50,946 nt of DNA from JAIVHC01 sp049975505 (lineage in GTDB: Bacteria > Desulfobacterota > Desulfuromonadia > Desulfuromonadales > Desulfuromonadaceae), in NCBI GenBank assembly GCA_049975505.1, contig JBNGCY010000004.1:1-50946 (forward strand). Direction: 5' to 3'. This document shows positions 8,148-15,494 of the stretch, in pieces; the stretch's first letter is position 1, and each line of letters starts with the position of its first letter. A program made the position numbers and the translations under genes. Under the pieces are notes generated by a model, which had not been told where the DNA came from, did not search any database, and saw only the letters and a program-made list of their open reading frames with translations.

Positions 8148-9002
8148 ATGACTAGTGGGACATTATTCAATCTTGTCACCATTGCCTACTTTGGCGCAAT
8201 GGTATTATTTATCGGATTTTTAGCCACCAGAAGCTCTGGCGTTGCGCGCCTTGCAAGCTGGATCGCATTTACTGGATTTATTCTGCAAACCGTCGGCATC
8301 GGGCTGCGCTGGTATGAAACCTACCAGATCCCCGGGGGCGAAGGCTATGCGCCCATGTCTAACCTGTATGAATCTGTGGTGTTCTTTGCCTGGACCATCC
8401 TGCTCATCTATGTTGTGATCGAGTGGAAATACAAACATAAAGCCGTAGGGGCGTTTGTACTCCCTTTCGCCTTTCTTGCAATGTCATGGGCACAACTTAC
8501 CCTCGATTCCACCATCTCCCCGTTGGTGCCCGCACTACAGAGCAACTGGCTCACCTATCACGTTATCACCTGCTTTCTCGGCTATGCCGCCTTTGCAGTG
8601 GCATGCGGGATATCGTTCATGTATCTGATCAAGGTTCGCCAGGAGGAACGTGCCGATACTAAAGCCGGTGGAATGATCAGCCTGTTCCCCAGTGCCAAGA
8701 TTCTCGATGACCTTAACTATAAGGCGATCATGATCGGCTTTCCTCTCCTCACTTTGGGGATCATCACCGGCGCCGCCTGGGCCAACTACGCCTGGGGCAC
8801 CTACTGGAGCTGGGACCCGAAAGAGACCTGGAGCCTGGTTGTGTGGTTTATCTACGCCGCATTTCTGCATGCCCGCATCACCCGCGGCTGGGCCGGACGC
8901 CGCGCCGCATACCTCTCCATCATAGGTTTTGCGGCCACGGTATTCTGCTATTTAGGGGTAAACCTGCTCCTCGCAGGGCTTCACTCCTACGGTGGTGCTT
9001 AG
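8148..9002 (+). CDS. ccsA: Cytochrome c assembly protein CcsA/ResC
   Basis: Integral membrane haem-handling protein of the CcmC/CcmF/CcsA family, working with ResB to deliver haem to apocytochromes c. The 284-aa protein is almost entirely hydrophobic (about eight membrane segments). The tryptophan-rich WWD motif is seen as WGTYWSWDPKETWSL near residues 220-234, with the YHVITCFLGY region upstream supplying a conserved histidine. ATG at 8148 follows GAAGGGG. It is the last gene before the strong terminator at 9028-9074, and so ends the purine/cytochrome segment. Confidence 0.94.
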   Translation: MTSGTLFNLVTIAYFGAMVLFIGFLATRSSGVARLASWIAFTGFILQTVGIGLRWYETYQIPGGEGYAPMSNLYESVVFFAWTILLIYVVIEWKYKHKAVGAFVLPFAFLAMSWAQLTLDSTISPLVPALQSNWLTYHVITCFLGYAAFAVACGISFMYLIKVRQEERADTKAGGMISLFPSAKILDDLNYKAIMIGFPLLTLGIITGAAWANYAWGTYWSWDPKETWSLVVWFIYAAFLHARITRGWAGRRAAYLSIIGFAATVFCYLGVNLLLAGLHSYGGA

Positions 9003-9027
9003 CAGATCAGGTAGTTGAGAAGTAAGA

Positions 9028-9074
9028 AAGCAAAAGGCCCGCCTCCAATGGAGAGCGGGCCTTTTGCTTTTTTT
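9028..9074 (+). terminator. Rho-independent terminator after ccsA
   Basis: A perfect 15-bp stem, AAGCAAAAGGCCCGC pairing with GCGGGCCTTTTGCTT, around a 12-base loop, running into a T-rich tail. It lies 25 bp after the ccsA stop codon. Confidence 0.93.
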
Positions 9075-9349
9075 GCAGAGGCGTTTTGGGGCTAAAATTT
9101 ATTATATCTATTGTAATTGTGAGGATATTTTTAGTAAAATAATCTTTTATGCCATGCAAGTGAGTGAGCTTGCGTTGAAGGTGAGGATAGCTGGATGGTT
9201 ATCTGGAACTGTATAATAAGTTGTTATGTCACCGGAGGAATGAGCGATTGATAAACTATCGATCTATACGAAGACGGTATCCGGACATTGTCACGTATCG
9301 GGCTGTCGCCGAAAAAACACGATGACGGGTGCGAAGAAAACCGAAAGGG
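9075..9349. other. AT-rich leader of the accessory island, no supported gene
   Basis: This 275-bp stretch is visibly AT-richer than its neighbours. No reading frame in it is long enough or familiar enough to call. GTTATGT at 9223-9229 resembles an integron R-prime core site, but no paired arm is visible upstream, so the 5-prime cassette boundary is not established. A short frame from about 9271 (DLYEDGIRTLSRIGL) is not recognised. Confidence 0.5.
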
Positions 9350-10512
9350 ATGAATGGTTTGGATGCAAATTATTTCAATACTCATGCGATATTACATTTC
9401 GATGAGTCAGGCTTTACTGGAAATAATCTCTCACACAAGCACCAGAAAATATTTTGCTATGCTTCATTGGAATGTCATCATGATGAAGCTGAAAAATTTG
9501 TTGAGCACATCATTCGTAAGTACCAAATCCAGAATGGAGAAATTAAGGGCGGTAAACTGTTAAAGGGCGCTCGCGGAAAGAGAGCCGTCGATGAAATAGT
9601 TCAAAACTTTAAAGGCCGGTTCAAAGTTTCTGTGTCCGATAAAAAATACGCGTTAGCGGGAAAATTCTTTGAGTATATTTTTGAGCCGACAATAGCTAGC
9701 GTAAATTCAATATTTTATAACATCAACTTTCATCGCTTCATTAGCAACATGCTTCATGTCGAGCTCTCGGTCAGGGGGGCAATGGCAGAAGAGATATTTG
9801 AAGACTTTGAAAAACTAATGAGAACGGGAAATTTCGAAGGGGTAAAGGCGCTATTTCAACTTCGAAGGATGAGGGGATATCCCCGGTTTTGGAACAAATT
9901 TGCGACTTTGCCATCCACAATAAAGAGTCAGTTGTGCGAGAGTTAGACGGCTATGCTGGCGAAGGTGCAGGAAAGTGGGTTCTTGATTTGACCAATACTG
10001 CTTTATTCAGCCTCTTGGCCGAATGGGGACAGGAATATGATCAACTAACTGCTTACTGTGATCAATCAAAGCCGCTCAGTGAAGATCAAGAAATATTTAA
10101 TGTCATGATTAGTCGGGATGACAAGAAATTCACCCATATTGCAGGTATTGATTCACCTATAACATTTAATTTGAAAGAGCCGCTTAATTTAGTCGACTCA
10201 AGGGTCGTTCATGGGGTTCAGCTTGCTGATGCAATCGCAGGTGCGTTCGCTTATGCGTGCGATAGAAATAATCAAGATGAGTATGCGGAAAAGTGGCGCG
10301 GCATGATTGAAGAACATGTGATTTTTGGTAGCGTTTTTCCTGACTATGATCATCTTGACTTAGAAAAGTTTGAGGTGCAGAGGAACGCAGTCTTGCTACA
10401 AGAATTAGCAGATCGTAGTAAAAAGGGCATTAGCTTAACCGATGATATTGCTGCATACATTCAATTCATTACTATGGCCCTCAGAGAATCGCCGCTTGAG
10501 CTACAGACATAA
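9350..10512 (+). pseudogene. DUF3800-family gene broken by a single -1 frameshift
   Basis: Two consecutive frames together make one DUF3800-like protein of roughly 385 residues. The first part carries the N-terminal acidic motif HFDESG (D18, E19, S20). The second carries VHGVQLADAIAGAFAY, the C-terminal aspartate motif of this RNase H-like/transposase-like fold. The shift falls near 9854-9856: reading an extra T in TTT gives the continuous ALFSTSKDEGISPVLEQI. The start could be ATG 9350 or GTG 9329; neither has a strong ribosome site. The gene stops inside an attC site and has lower GC than the housekeeping genes, fitting acquisition as a cassette. DUF3800 proteins are of unproven function and often sit in mobile or defence regions. 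A sequencing error cannot be excluded. Confidence 0.75.
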
Positions 10513-10584
10513 CAATCGGCTGCACAGCGACCGATTTTCCGCCGCTTCGCCGCTCCAAACCGGCGCGTGAGCCGGGCGTTAGGG
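10507..10584 (+). other. Integron attC recombination site
   Basis: About 78 bp with attC organisation: ACATAAC at the left end, ATCGGCTGCAC then CGACCGATTTT, a central region with CCGCCGCTTCGCCGC, then CCGGCGCGTGAGCCGGGC and GTTAGGG at the right end. The left arm pairs with the right arm imperfectly: TAACAATCGGCTGCAC against the reverse complement CTAACGCCCGGCTCAC, with one unpaired G in the left arm, like the extrahelical base that sets attC strand choice. The stop codon of the upstream gene lies in the left core, and the next start codon begins six bases after the right core, both typical of cassettes. Confidence 0.78.
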
Positions 10585-10590
10585 TGCAAA

Positions 10591-10985
10591 ATGAAACTAC
10601 TCGCCTCATCGAAATTTCTTCTCTGGCTAACCGCGCTATCGTTGCTTTCCGGCTTGGCCTTTAGCCTGTACTACAGGGACTTCAATTGGCTCGCACGCTT
10701 CGGGGCACTAGTCATCTGCTGGGGCATTCTCTTGCTTGCACGACCTAGCTTTACGGATAAAGAAATCGGGCAACATGTGATCGCCCACGACTCGGGCCTG
10801 AGCCTTTTTGACCCTGAGTATTACAAGCGTAAAGGCGAGCGTGTCCCTGATTGGGTTATTGGGTTACAGACAATGTGCTATCGCGTCGTGCAACAGGTAT
10901 ATATGGCCCTGCCGTATGCTTCATCGGCACACTAGTAACCGGTTTTGCCAGTCTGCTCAATGGGGTCGTAGGCTTTGCGCCCTAA
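10591..10985 (+). pseudogene. Small membrane-protein cassette gene with a frameshift
   Basis: ATG at 10591 lies immediately after the attC site. The first frame encodes two membrane segments (about residues 7-25 and 35-52) and a soluble stretch with FDPEYYKRKGERVPDWV. It then runs into an unlikely tail ending at 10935. The neighbouring frame continues from about 10857 as YWVTDNVLSRRATG, then GIYGPAVCFIGTLVTG and FASLLNGVVGFAP before a TAA at 10983-10985, giving a third membrane segment. Moving between frames needs one extra base near the repeated TTGGGTTATTGGGTT. The product was not recognised. Its stop, CCCTAAC, might begin a second attC, but the right arm (GCGTTAACG) pairs poorly. Confidence 0.62.
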
Positions 10986-11114
10986 CACTTGTCAGGCCCC
11001 GGTCGGTAAAGGATAAAGTAGTGCGTTAACGTAAAAGAAGGCCCTGTTGGTTCTTTGGAGTTCCGGGGGCAGTATCTGCATTCAGGGCTGTTCAGGGGAG
11101 TTCCGCAAAAGTCT

Positions 11115-11142
11115 GGGACAGCCCCCGTTCGGGGACAGTCCC
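11115..11142. repeat. GGGACAG/CTGTCCC palindromic repeat, copy A
   Basis: Imperfect hairpin of GGGACAGCCCCC, a short loop, and GGGGACAGTCCC, located past the 3-prime end of the GH65 gene. Related copies are at 13724-13751 and 13800-13832. The rest of 10986-11206 shows no gene. REP-like elements of this look are often associated with IS200/RAYT-type transposases; none is in the window. Confidence 0.75.
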
Positions 11143-11206
11143 GATTTTGCTGCTGCTTTCCTTGTTCTAGCGCCGTTCTTTACTTTCTTACAAACCTGCC
11201 GCTGCT

Positions 11207-13567
11207 TTAATCCGTGCAGACTTCCATTTCCCCTTGCGTCAAATGAACTTCATTGCCGCGATGGAAAATGGTGAGCTCTGTGCCTTCGCGCAGCAGGTAG
11301 CTCACTTTTTTGTGCTCCACCGTGACTTCCAGGCACTGTCCGCGGGTGCAGAGAGGAAATTGCAGGCAGCTTATCTGCCTGGGAAGACGGGGGTCGAAGC
11401 TCAACACGCCATCGTCATCACGCATTCCGGCAAAGCCGTATACCGCAACCATCCATGTGCCCCCCATTGAGGCAATGTGGCATCCGTCTTTCACGTTGCC
11501 GCCTATATCGGCCAGATCCATCAGAACGGCATAGCGCGCATATTTGACCGCTTTTCCCATATCGCCGATTTCAGCGGCAATGATGGCCTGAATGCAGGCG
11601 GATAGTGAAGAATCGCCGGTGGTAAGAGGGTCATAGTAGTCGAAGTTGTGTTTTTTCTGCTGTTTGGAGAAATCTTTCCCCAGAAGAAACATGGCCAGCA
11701 CTACATCGGCCTGTTTAATCACCTGATGGCGATAAATCACCAGCGGATGATAGTAGAGCAACAGCGGAAATTGGTCGCGCGGAGTGGCCTTGATGTCCCA
11801 GACTTCGCGCTCGAGAAAGTTGTCATCCTGCGGATTGATGTCGAGGTTCTGGTCATAGGGGATATACATGCGTTCTGCTGCTTCCTGCCAGTCTGCCACC
11901 TCACTCATCTGGAGTTTGGTGCGATGCACCAGGGTCGCAAAATGCTCGGGATGCTGCTCCTCCATTTCACGCACGGTTCTGGCGGCATAGCGCAGGTTTT
12001 CGCGCGCCATCAGATTGGTAAAGGTGTTGTTGTTGACCACGGTGGTGTATTCATCGGGGCCGGTGACGCCATGGATGCAGAACTGGCCATCGTTGCGCTG
12101 GGAGAAAAAGCCGAGATCAAACCAGAAACGCGCGGTTTCGACCAGCATTTCCGCCCCTTCATTGAACAACAGAGCCTTATCATCGGTAGCCTCTACATAT
12201 TTACGCAGGGCGTACATGATATCGGCATTGATGTGATACTGGGCGGTACTGGCGACATAGTTCGCGCTGGCTTCTTCGCCGTTGATTGTGCGCCAGGGGA
12301 ACAGAGCCCCTTTCTGGTTCAGCTCTTTGGCTCTCTGACGCGCGCTGTCGAGCATGCTGTGACGAAAGCGGAGAATATTACGTGCGATGCGGGGGTTGGT
12401 GTAGGTTATGAAGGGTAAAACGTAGATCTCCGTATCCCAGAAGTAATGCCCCTCGTAGGTTTGCCCGGTCAGCCCTTTGGCGGGGATGCTCGTGCTCTCG
12501 GCGCGTGCCGAGGCCTGAAGAATCTGGAACAGGTTCCAGCGCAGAGCTTGCTGGAACTCGCCGGTGTCCGTCTGTTGCTCTTCGGAGTTGGCGTCGATTT
12601 TTACATCACTGTGCTGCCAGAAATTGTCCATGTAACGGCGCTGACTTTCCAGCAGGGTTTTGAAGCCATCCTTTTTTGCCCGATCCAGAGTCCAGCCGGC
12701 GCGGGTGAAGAGCTTTTTTACCGGGTCGCTGGGGGAGGTGTGATAGGCAGCAAATTTGATTAACTGAATGGGCTGGCCGGGTACAGCATCGACGCGGTAC
12801 TCAACCCTGCCTTCATTTTCCGAACACTCGGCGTGCCATTCATAGGCGCACTCGGTTTTAAATTCATGGTCTATGCCACAGGCCAGGGTCATACCGCTGC
12901 TGTGAGTCTTATGCCCCAGGTAGAGCCTTTGCTCATTGCATACATGGCTTTGCGGCATCAGAACGTCTCTGTCGAAACCTTTTGCCTGGCGAGGATCTCC
13001 ATGACCGCTCTGGTTTTTCTGCGCGCCGCTTATTTCCGACGAAATGACTACCGGTGCTGCGGCATTGAGGATGGTGACCTGATAGGAAAAGGCTGCCAGA
13101 TGGCGATGTTCGAATGAAACCAGACGTTGTGATTCGATCAGCACCCGTTTGCCGGAAGGGGTTTCGAGCAGGACCTGCCGGTCAAGGGTGCCGGCCTGCA
13201 TGTCCAGGGTGCGTTGATAGAGCTGCAGGCTCACGGCCGGCAGAGAAAAGGGTTCATCATCGATATAGAGGGAAATCCCTTTGCTGTCGGTGACGTTGAG
13301 CATGGTCTGGCCGGTTTTGGCAAAGCCGTATGCACCTTCACTGTAGACAATCGGCCAGGTTTCGTGAAAGCCGTTGATAAAAGTCCCCTGCTGGAAACAG
13401 GGATACCCCTCTTCAAAATTGCCGCGCAGTCCCAGATAGCCATTGCCGAGGGAGAAAAGCGTTTCGGTCTGGGCGAGGAAACGGGGATAAAAGCTGGTTT
13501 CGATAATCTTCCATGGGTTGACCGGGTAAATATGCAGAGGAGGATTGAGGGTTTCGTGACGAATCAT
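11207..13567 (-). CDS. Glycoside hydrolase family 65 phosphorylase (trehalose/maltose/kojibiose type)
   Basis: GH65 enzymes cleave alpha-glucosides such as trehalose, maltose or kojibiose with phosphate, giving beta-glucose 1-phosphate. The 786-aa product has the N-terminal beta-sandwich (LFSLGNGYLGLRGNFEEG), the (alpha/alpha)6 barrel with HYFWDTEIY, and VTGPDEYTTVVNNNTFTN, where the glutamate (about E506) is the expected general acid. GDSSLSACIQA near the C terminus fits the phosphate-binding segment. The substrate cannot be read from sequence. ATG at 13567 is preferred because GGGAAAGG lies ten bases upstream; an in-frame GTG at 13600 would add 11 residues. The HAD gene upstream (13857-14603) would convert its product to glucose 6-phosphate. 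REP-like repeats lie on both sides. Confidence 0.9.
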   Translation of the reverse strand: MIRHETLNPPLHIYPVNPWKIIETSFYPRFLAQTETLFSLGNGYLGLRGNFEEGYPCFQQGTFINGFHETWPIVYSEGAYGFAKTGQTMLNVTDSKGISLYIDDEPFSLPAVSLQLYQRTLDMQAGTLDRQVLLETPSGKRVLIESQRLVSFEHRHLAAFSYQVTILNAAAPVVISSEISGAQKNQSGHGDPRQAKGFDRDVLMPQSHVCNEQRLYLGHKTHSSGMTLACGIDHEFKTECAYEWHAECSENEGRVEYRVDAVPGQPIQLIKFAAYHTSPSDPVKKLFTRAGWTLDRAKKDGFKTLLESQRRYMDNFWQHSDVKIDANSEEQQTDTGEFQQALRWNLFQILQASARAESTSIPAKGLTGQTYEGHYFWDTEIYVLPFITYTNPRIARNILRFRHSMLDSARQRAKELNQKGALFPWRTINGEEASANYVASTAQYHINADIMYALRKYVEATDDKALLFNEGAEMLVETARFWFDLGFFSQRNDGQFCIHGVTGPDEYTTVVNNNTFTNLMARENLRYAARTVREMEEQHPEHFATLVHRTKLQMSEVADWQEAAERMYIPYDQNLDINPQDDNFLEREVWDIKATPRDQFPLLLYYHPLVIYRHQVIKQADVVLAMFLLGKDFSKQQKKHNFDYYDPLTTGDSSLSACIQAIIAAEIGDMGKAVKYARYAVLMDLADIGGNVKDGCHIASMGGTWMVAVYGFAGMRDDDGVLSFDPRLPRQISCLQFPLCTRGQCLEVTVEHKKVSYLLREGTELTIFHRGNEVHLTQGEMEVCTD

Positions 13568-13723
13568 CGCTTCAAGACCTTTCCCTGTAGCTGTTCCCAC
13601 ATGTGATTATATAGCGGTTCAGCATCGCGAACTGATCCATGCCGCATGAACCCGCTCTCGGGCGTTACTGCTATGCGGGCGCCAGCTTAAGCCCGGGGTG
13701 TTTCTGCCTCAAGCAATAAAACC

Positions 13724-13751
13724 GGGACTGTCCCCGCATGGGGGATGTCCC
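13724..13751. repeat. GGGACTGTCCC palindromic repeat, copy B
   Basis: GGGACTGTCCCC, a four-base loop, then GGGGGATGTCCC. It lies in the 289-bp gap between the HAD gene and the GH65 gene, 50 bp from copy C. Same family as the copy at 11115. Confidence 0.75.
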
Positions 13752-13799
13752 AGGCTTTTGTGGTGCAAACCGCCATCGTTTCATGACCCGTAAACGTCC

Positions 13800-13832
13800 G
13801 GGACAGCCCCGAGCAAAGCATGGGACAGTCCC
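13800..13832. repeat. GGGACAG/CTGTCCC palindromic repeat, copy C
   Basis: GGGACAGCCCC, an 11-base spacer, then GGGACAGTCCC, just past the 3-prime end of the HAD gene. With copy B it occupies much of the gap between the two sugar-metabolism genes, so read-through from one to the other would cross two possible hairpins. Confidence 0.75.
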
Positions 13833-13856
13833 GAGTTTACTACCCGTAAAAAGTTG

Positions 13857-14603
13857 TTACTCTGGCAGGAGTTCAGCAAGGTCGCTGACAACTAAATCGG
13901 CTCCATTTTTCTTTAATTCCTCGGCTTCACCATGTCGATCCACCCCGATAACCAGGCCAAAGTTGCCTTTGCGCCCTGCCTGAACACCGGCAATTGCGTC
14001 TTCTACAACGATGGCTCGGCCGGGGTCAACGCCCAGCAATTCAGTAGCTTTGAGGAAGGTCGCCGGATCAGGTTTGCTCGGCAGGTCGAAGGTTTCCGCT
14101 ACTATGCCATCGACCCTGACCTCAAACAGATCATCGATTCCGGCAGCAACAAGAATGGCTTTGCAATTTTTGCTCGCGGAGACAACCGCCGTATGAATTT
14201 TCTTTTTCAACAGATAGCGTACCAGCGCGATTGATCCTTCAAAAACCCCGACGTTTCCGTCGGCGAGCATTTCGTGGAGCAGCTGGTTTTTACGATTGCC
14301 CAGACCGCATATCGTCTCTTCGTCGGGAGGGCTGTCCGGGGTGCCGTAAGGGATTTCAATATTGCGAGATTGAAGAAAACTTTTAACACCTTCGTAGCGC
14401 AACTTGCCATCCACGTAAAGGCGGTAGTCCCGGTCTATGTCGAAGGGATGGAAAGCTACTCCGGTGGCGCGCGCCTTTTGCTGTAGATATTGATCGAACA
14501 TCTGCTTCCAGCAGATCGCATGCAGCTTTGCCGTCGAGGTTAAGATTCCGTCAAGGTCAAAGAGAGCCGCTTCATAACGGTCGAAATCAATGTTTTTGTC
14601 CAA
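13857..14603 (-). CDS. HAD hydrolase of the beta-phosphoglucomutase family
   Basis: Likely converts beta-glucose 1-phosphate to glucose 6-phosphate, the step after GH65 phosphorolysis. The 248-aa protein has the HAD motifs in order: FDLDGILT with nucleophile D16 and acid/base D18, VVSASKNC (motif II), KPDPATF (motif III lysine), and VVEDAIAGVQAG (motif IV acids). A cap domain lies between residues about 25 and 120. The start is a TTG at 14603, five bases after a strong AAGGAGG site. No in-frame ATG keeps the DxD motif. The GH65 gene follows 289 bp downstream on the same strand. A generic sugar phosphatase is the main alternative, but the pairing with GH65 favours the mutase. Confidence 0.85.
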   Translation of the reverse strand: MDKNIDFDRYEAALFDLDGILTSTAKLHAICWKQMFDQYLQQKARATGVAFHPFDIDRDYRLYVDGKLRYEGVKSFLQSRNIEIPYGTPDSPPDEETICGLGNRKNQLLHEMLADGNVGVFEGSIALVRYLLKKKIHTAVVSASKNCKAILVAAGIDDLFEVRVDGIVAETFDLPSKPDPATFLKATELLGVDPGRAIVVEDAIAGVQAGRKGNFGLVIGVDRHGEAEELKKNGADLVVSDLAELLPE

Positions 14604-14817
14604 TTTCGCCTCCTTGAGTGTGGTTTTGCAGTATGCTTGTGCCGGCGGGGATGGTGTCCGGCATCATCTCCGCGCAGAAAATACTGGTGATTTGCTCATA
14701 TGCAAGTCTAACGAAATTCTTGCAATACACAACCTGTGTGTTTGCCCGGTATTTACGCATGTCCATGAGCAATAGGATAGCTATAACCAGACGGCTTTGT
14801 CTGCAGAAATGTGCGCA

Positions 14818-14859
14818 AACCACAAAGCCCGCCTTCGGGCGAAGGCGGGCTTTGTGGTT
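14818..14859 (-). terminator. Strong hairpin terminator downstream of bacterioferritin
   Basis: A perfect 19-bp stem with AACCACAAAGCCCGCC pairing with GGCGGGCTTTGTGGTT around a four-base loop. It lies 18 bp past the end of the bacterioferritin gene in its reading direction. The U-tract on the minus strand is short (TTTGCG). The other side has TTTTTAC, so it may act in both directions. Confidence 0.75.
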
Positions 14860-14877
14860 CTGGGTTTTTACTTTTGC

Positions 14878-15351
14878 TTACTTGTATCTGATCTGTTTGG
14901 ACAGATAGCGCTGCAGACCCATCTGCTCTATCTGATCCTGCTGCTCTTCAATCCAGTCGAGGTGCTCCTCTTCCTCTTTGAGAATTTCCTCCAACAGGGA
15001 CTTGGTACCGTTGTCACCCACTTCAGTGGCGAGTTTGATGGTGTCGTTGTATTTTTTGATGGCATCTATTTCAGCGCCACTGTCGTACTTGTGCATCTCT
15101 TCAACCTGTTTGCCGATGGTGATCTTGCTCAGGTTGGAGACAATCGGCTGGCCCTCCAGGAACAGGATGCGCTCGATTAATTTTTCCGCGTGTTTCATCT
15201 CCTGAATGGAGCGCTGCTTGATTTCATCCTGTAAGGTGTTATACCCCCAGTCTTCACACATTTCGGCGTGGACAAAATACTGGTTGATGGCACCGAGTTC
15301 TTCGGCAAGACGATTGTTGAGTTCATCGATCAGTTGCGGATTCCCTTTCAT
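14878..15351 (-). CDS. bfr: Bacterioferritin
   Basis: Iron-storage and detoxification protein that oxidises Fe(II) at a di-iron centre and stores it in a 24-mer cage. Length 157 aa is exactly typical. The first ferroxidase ligands appear as E18 in AEELGAINQY (with Y25) and E51/H54 in QEMKHAE; the second half has the EEEEHLDW block supplying the later Glu/His ligands. M52 matches the haem-ligand methionine of bacterioferritin, arguing for Bfr rather than non-haem ferritin. ATG at 15351 follows AAAGGAGC; the longer frame to 15459 would run through the predicted promoter. It stands alone between corA and a strong hairpin. Confidence 0.95.
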   Translation of the reverse strand: MKGNPQLIDELNNRLAEELGAINQYFVHAEMCEDWGYNTLQDEIKQRSIQEMKHAEKLIERILFLEGQPIVSNLSKITIGKQVEEMHKYDSGAEIDAIKKYNDTIKLATEVGDNGTKSLLEEILKEEEEHLDWIEEQQDQIEQMGLQRYLSKQIRYK

Positions 15352-15424
15352 GTACAGCTCCTTTCGTTTTAAAGTCGTAGGTATGCGTAAATTTTCGGTT
15401 TGAGATTCCAGACCATTGTCTGTG

Positions 15425-15452
15425 ATTGTATAGTGTAACCACTGAAGAACAA
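15425..15452 (-). promoter_or_regulatory. Predicted sigma-70 promoter of bacterioferritin
   Basis: On the minus strand, TTGTTC, a 16-base spacer and TACAAT lie 74 bp ahead of the bfr start codon. Placement fits the shorter bfr start. No clear Fur box was recognised. Confidence 0.4.
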
Positions 15453-15494
15453 TTTTCAACCGCTCAGGAAAATTTAATCGAAAACTCCATGAAT

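Noticed and set aside
10983..11030. A second attC starting CCCTAAC and ending GCGTTAACG
   Set aside because: The two arms pair over only a few bases and the right core does not fit GTTRRRY; at best a degraded site.
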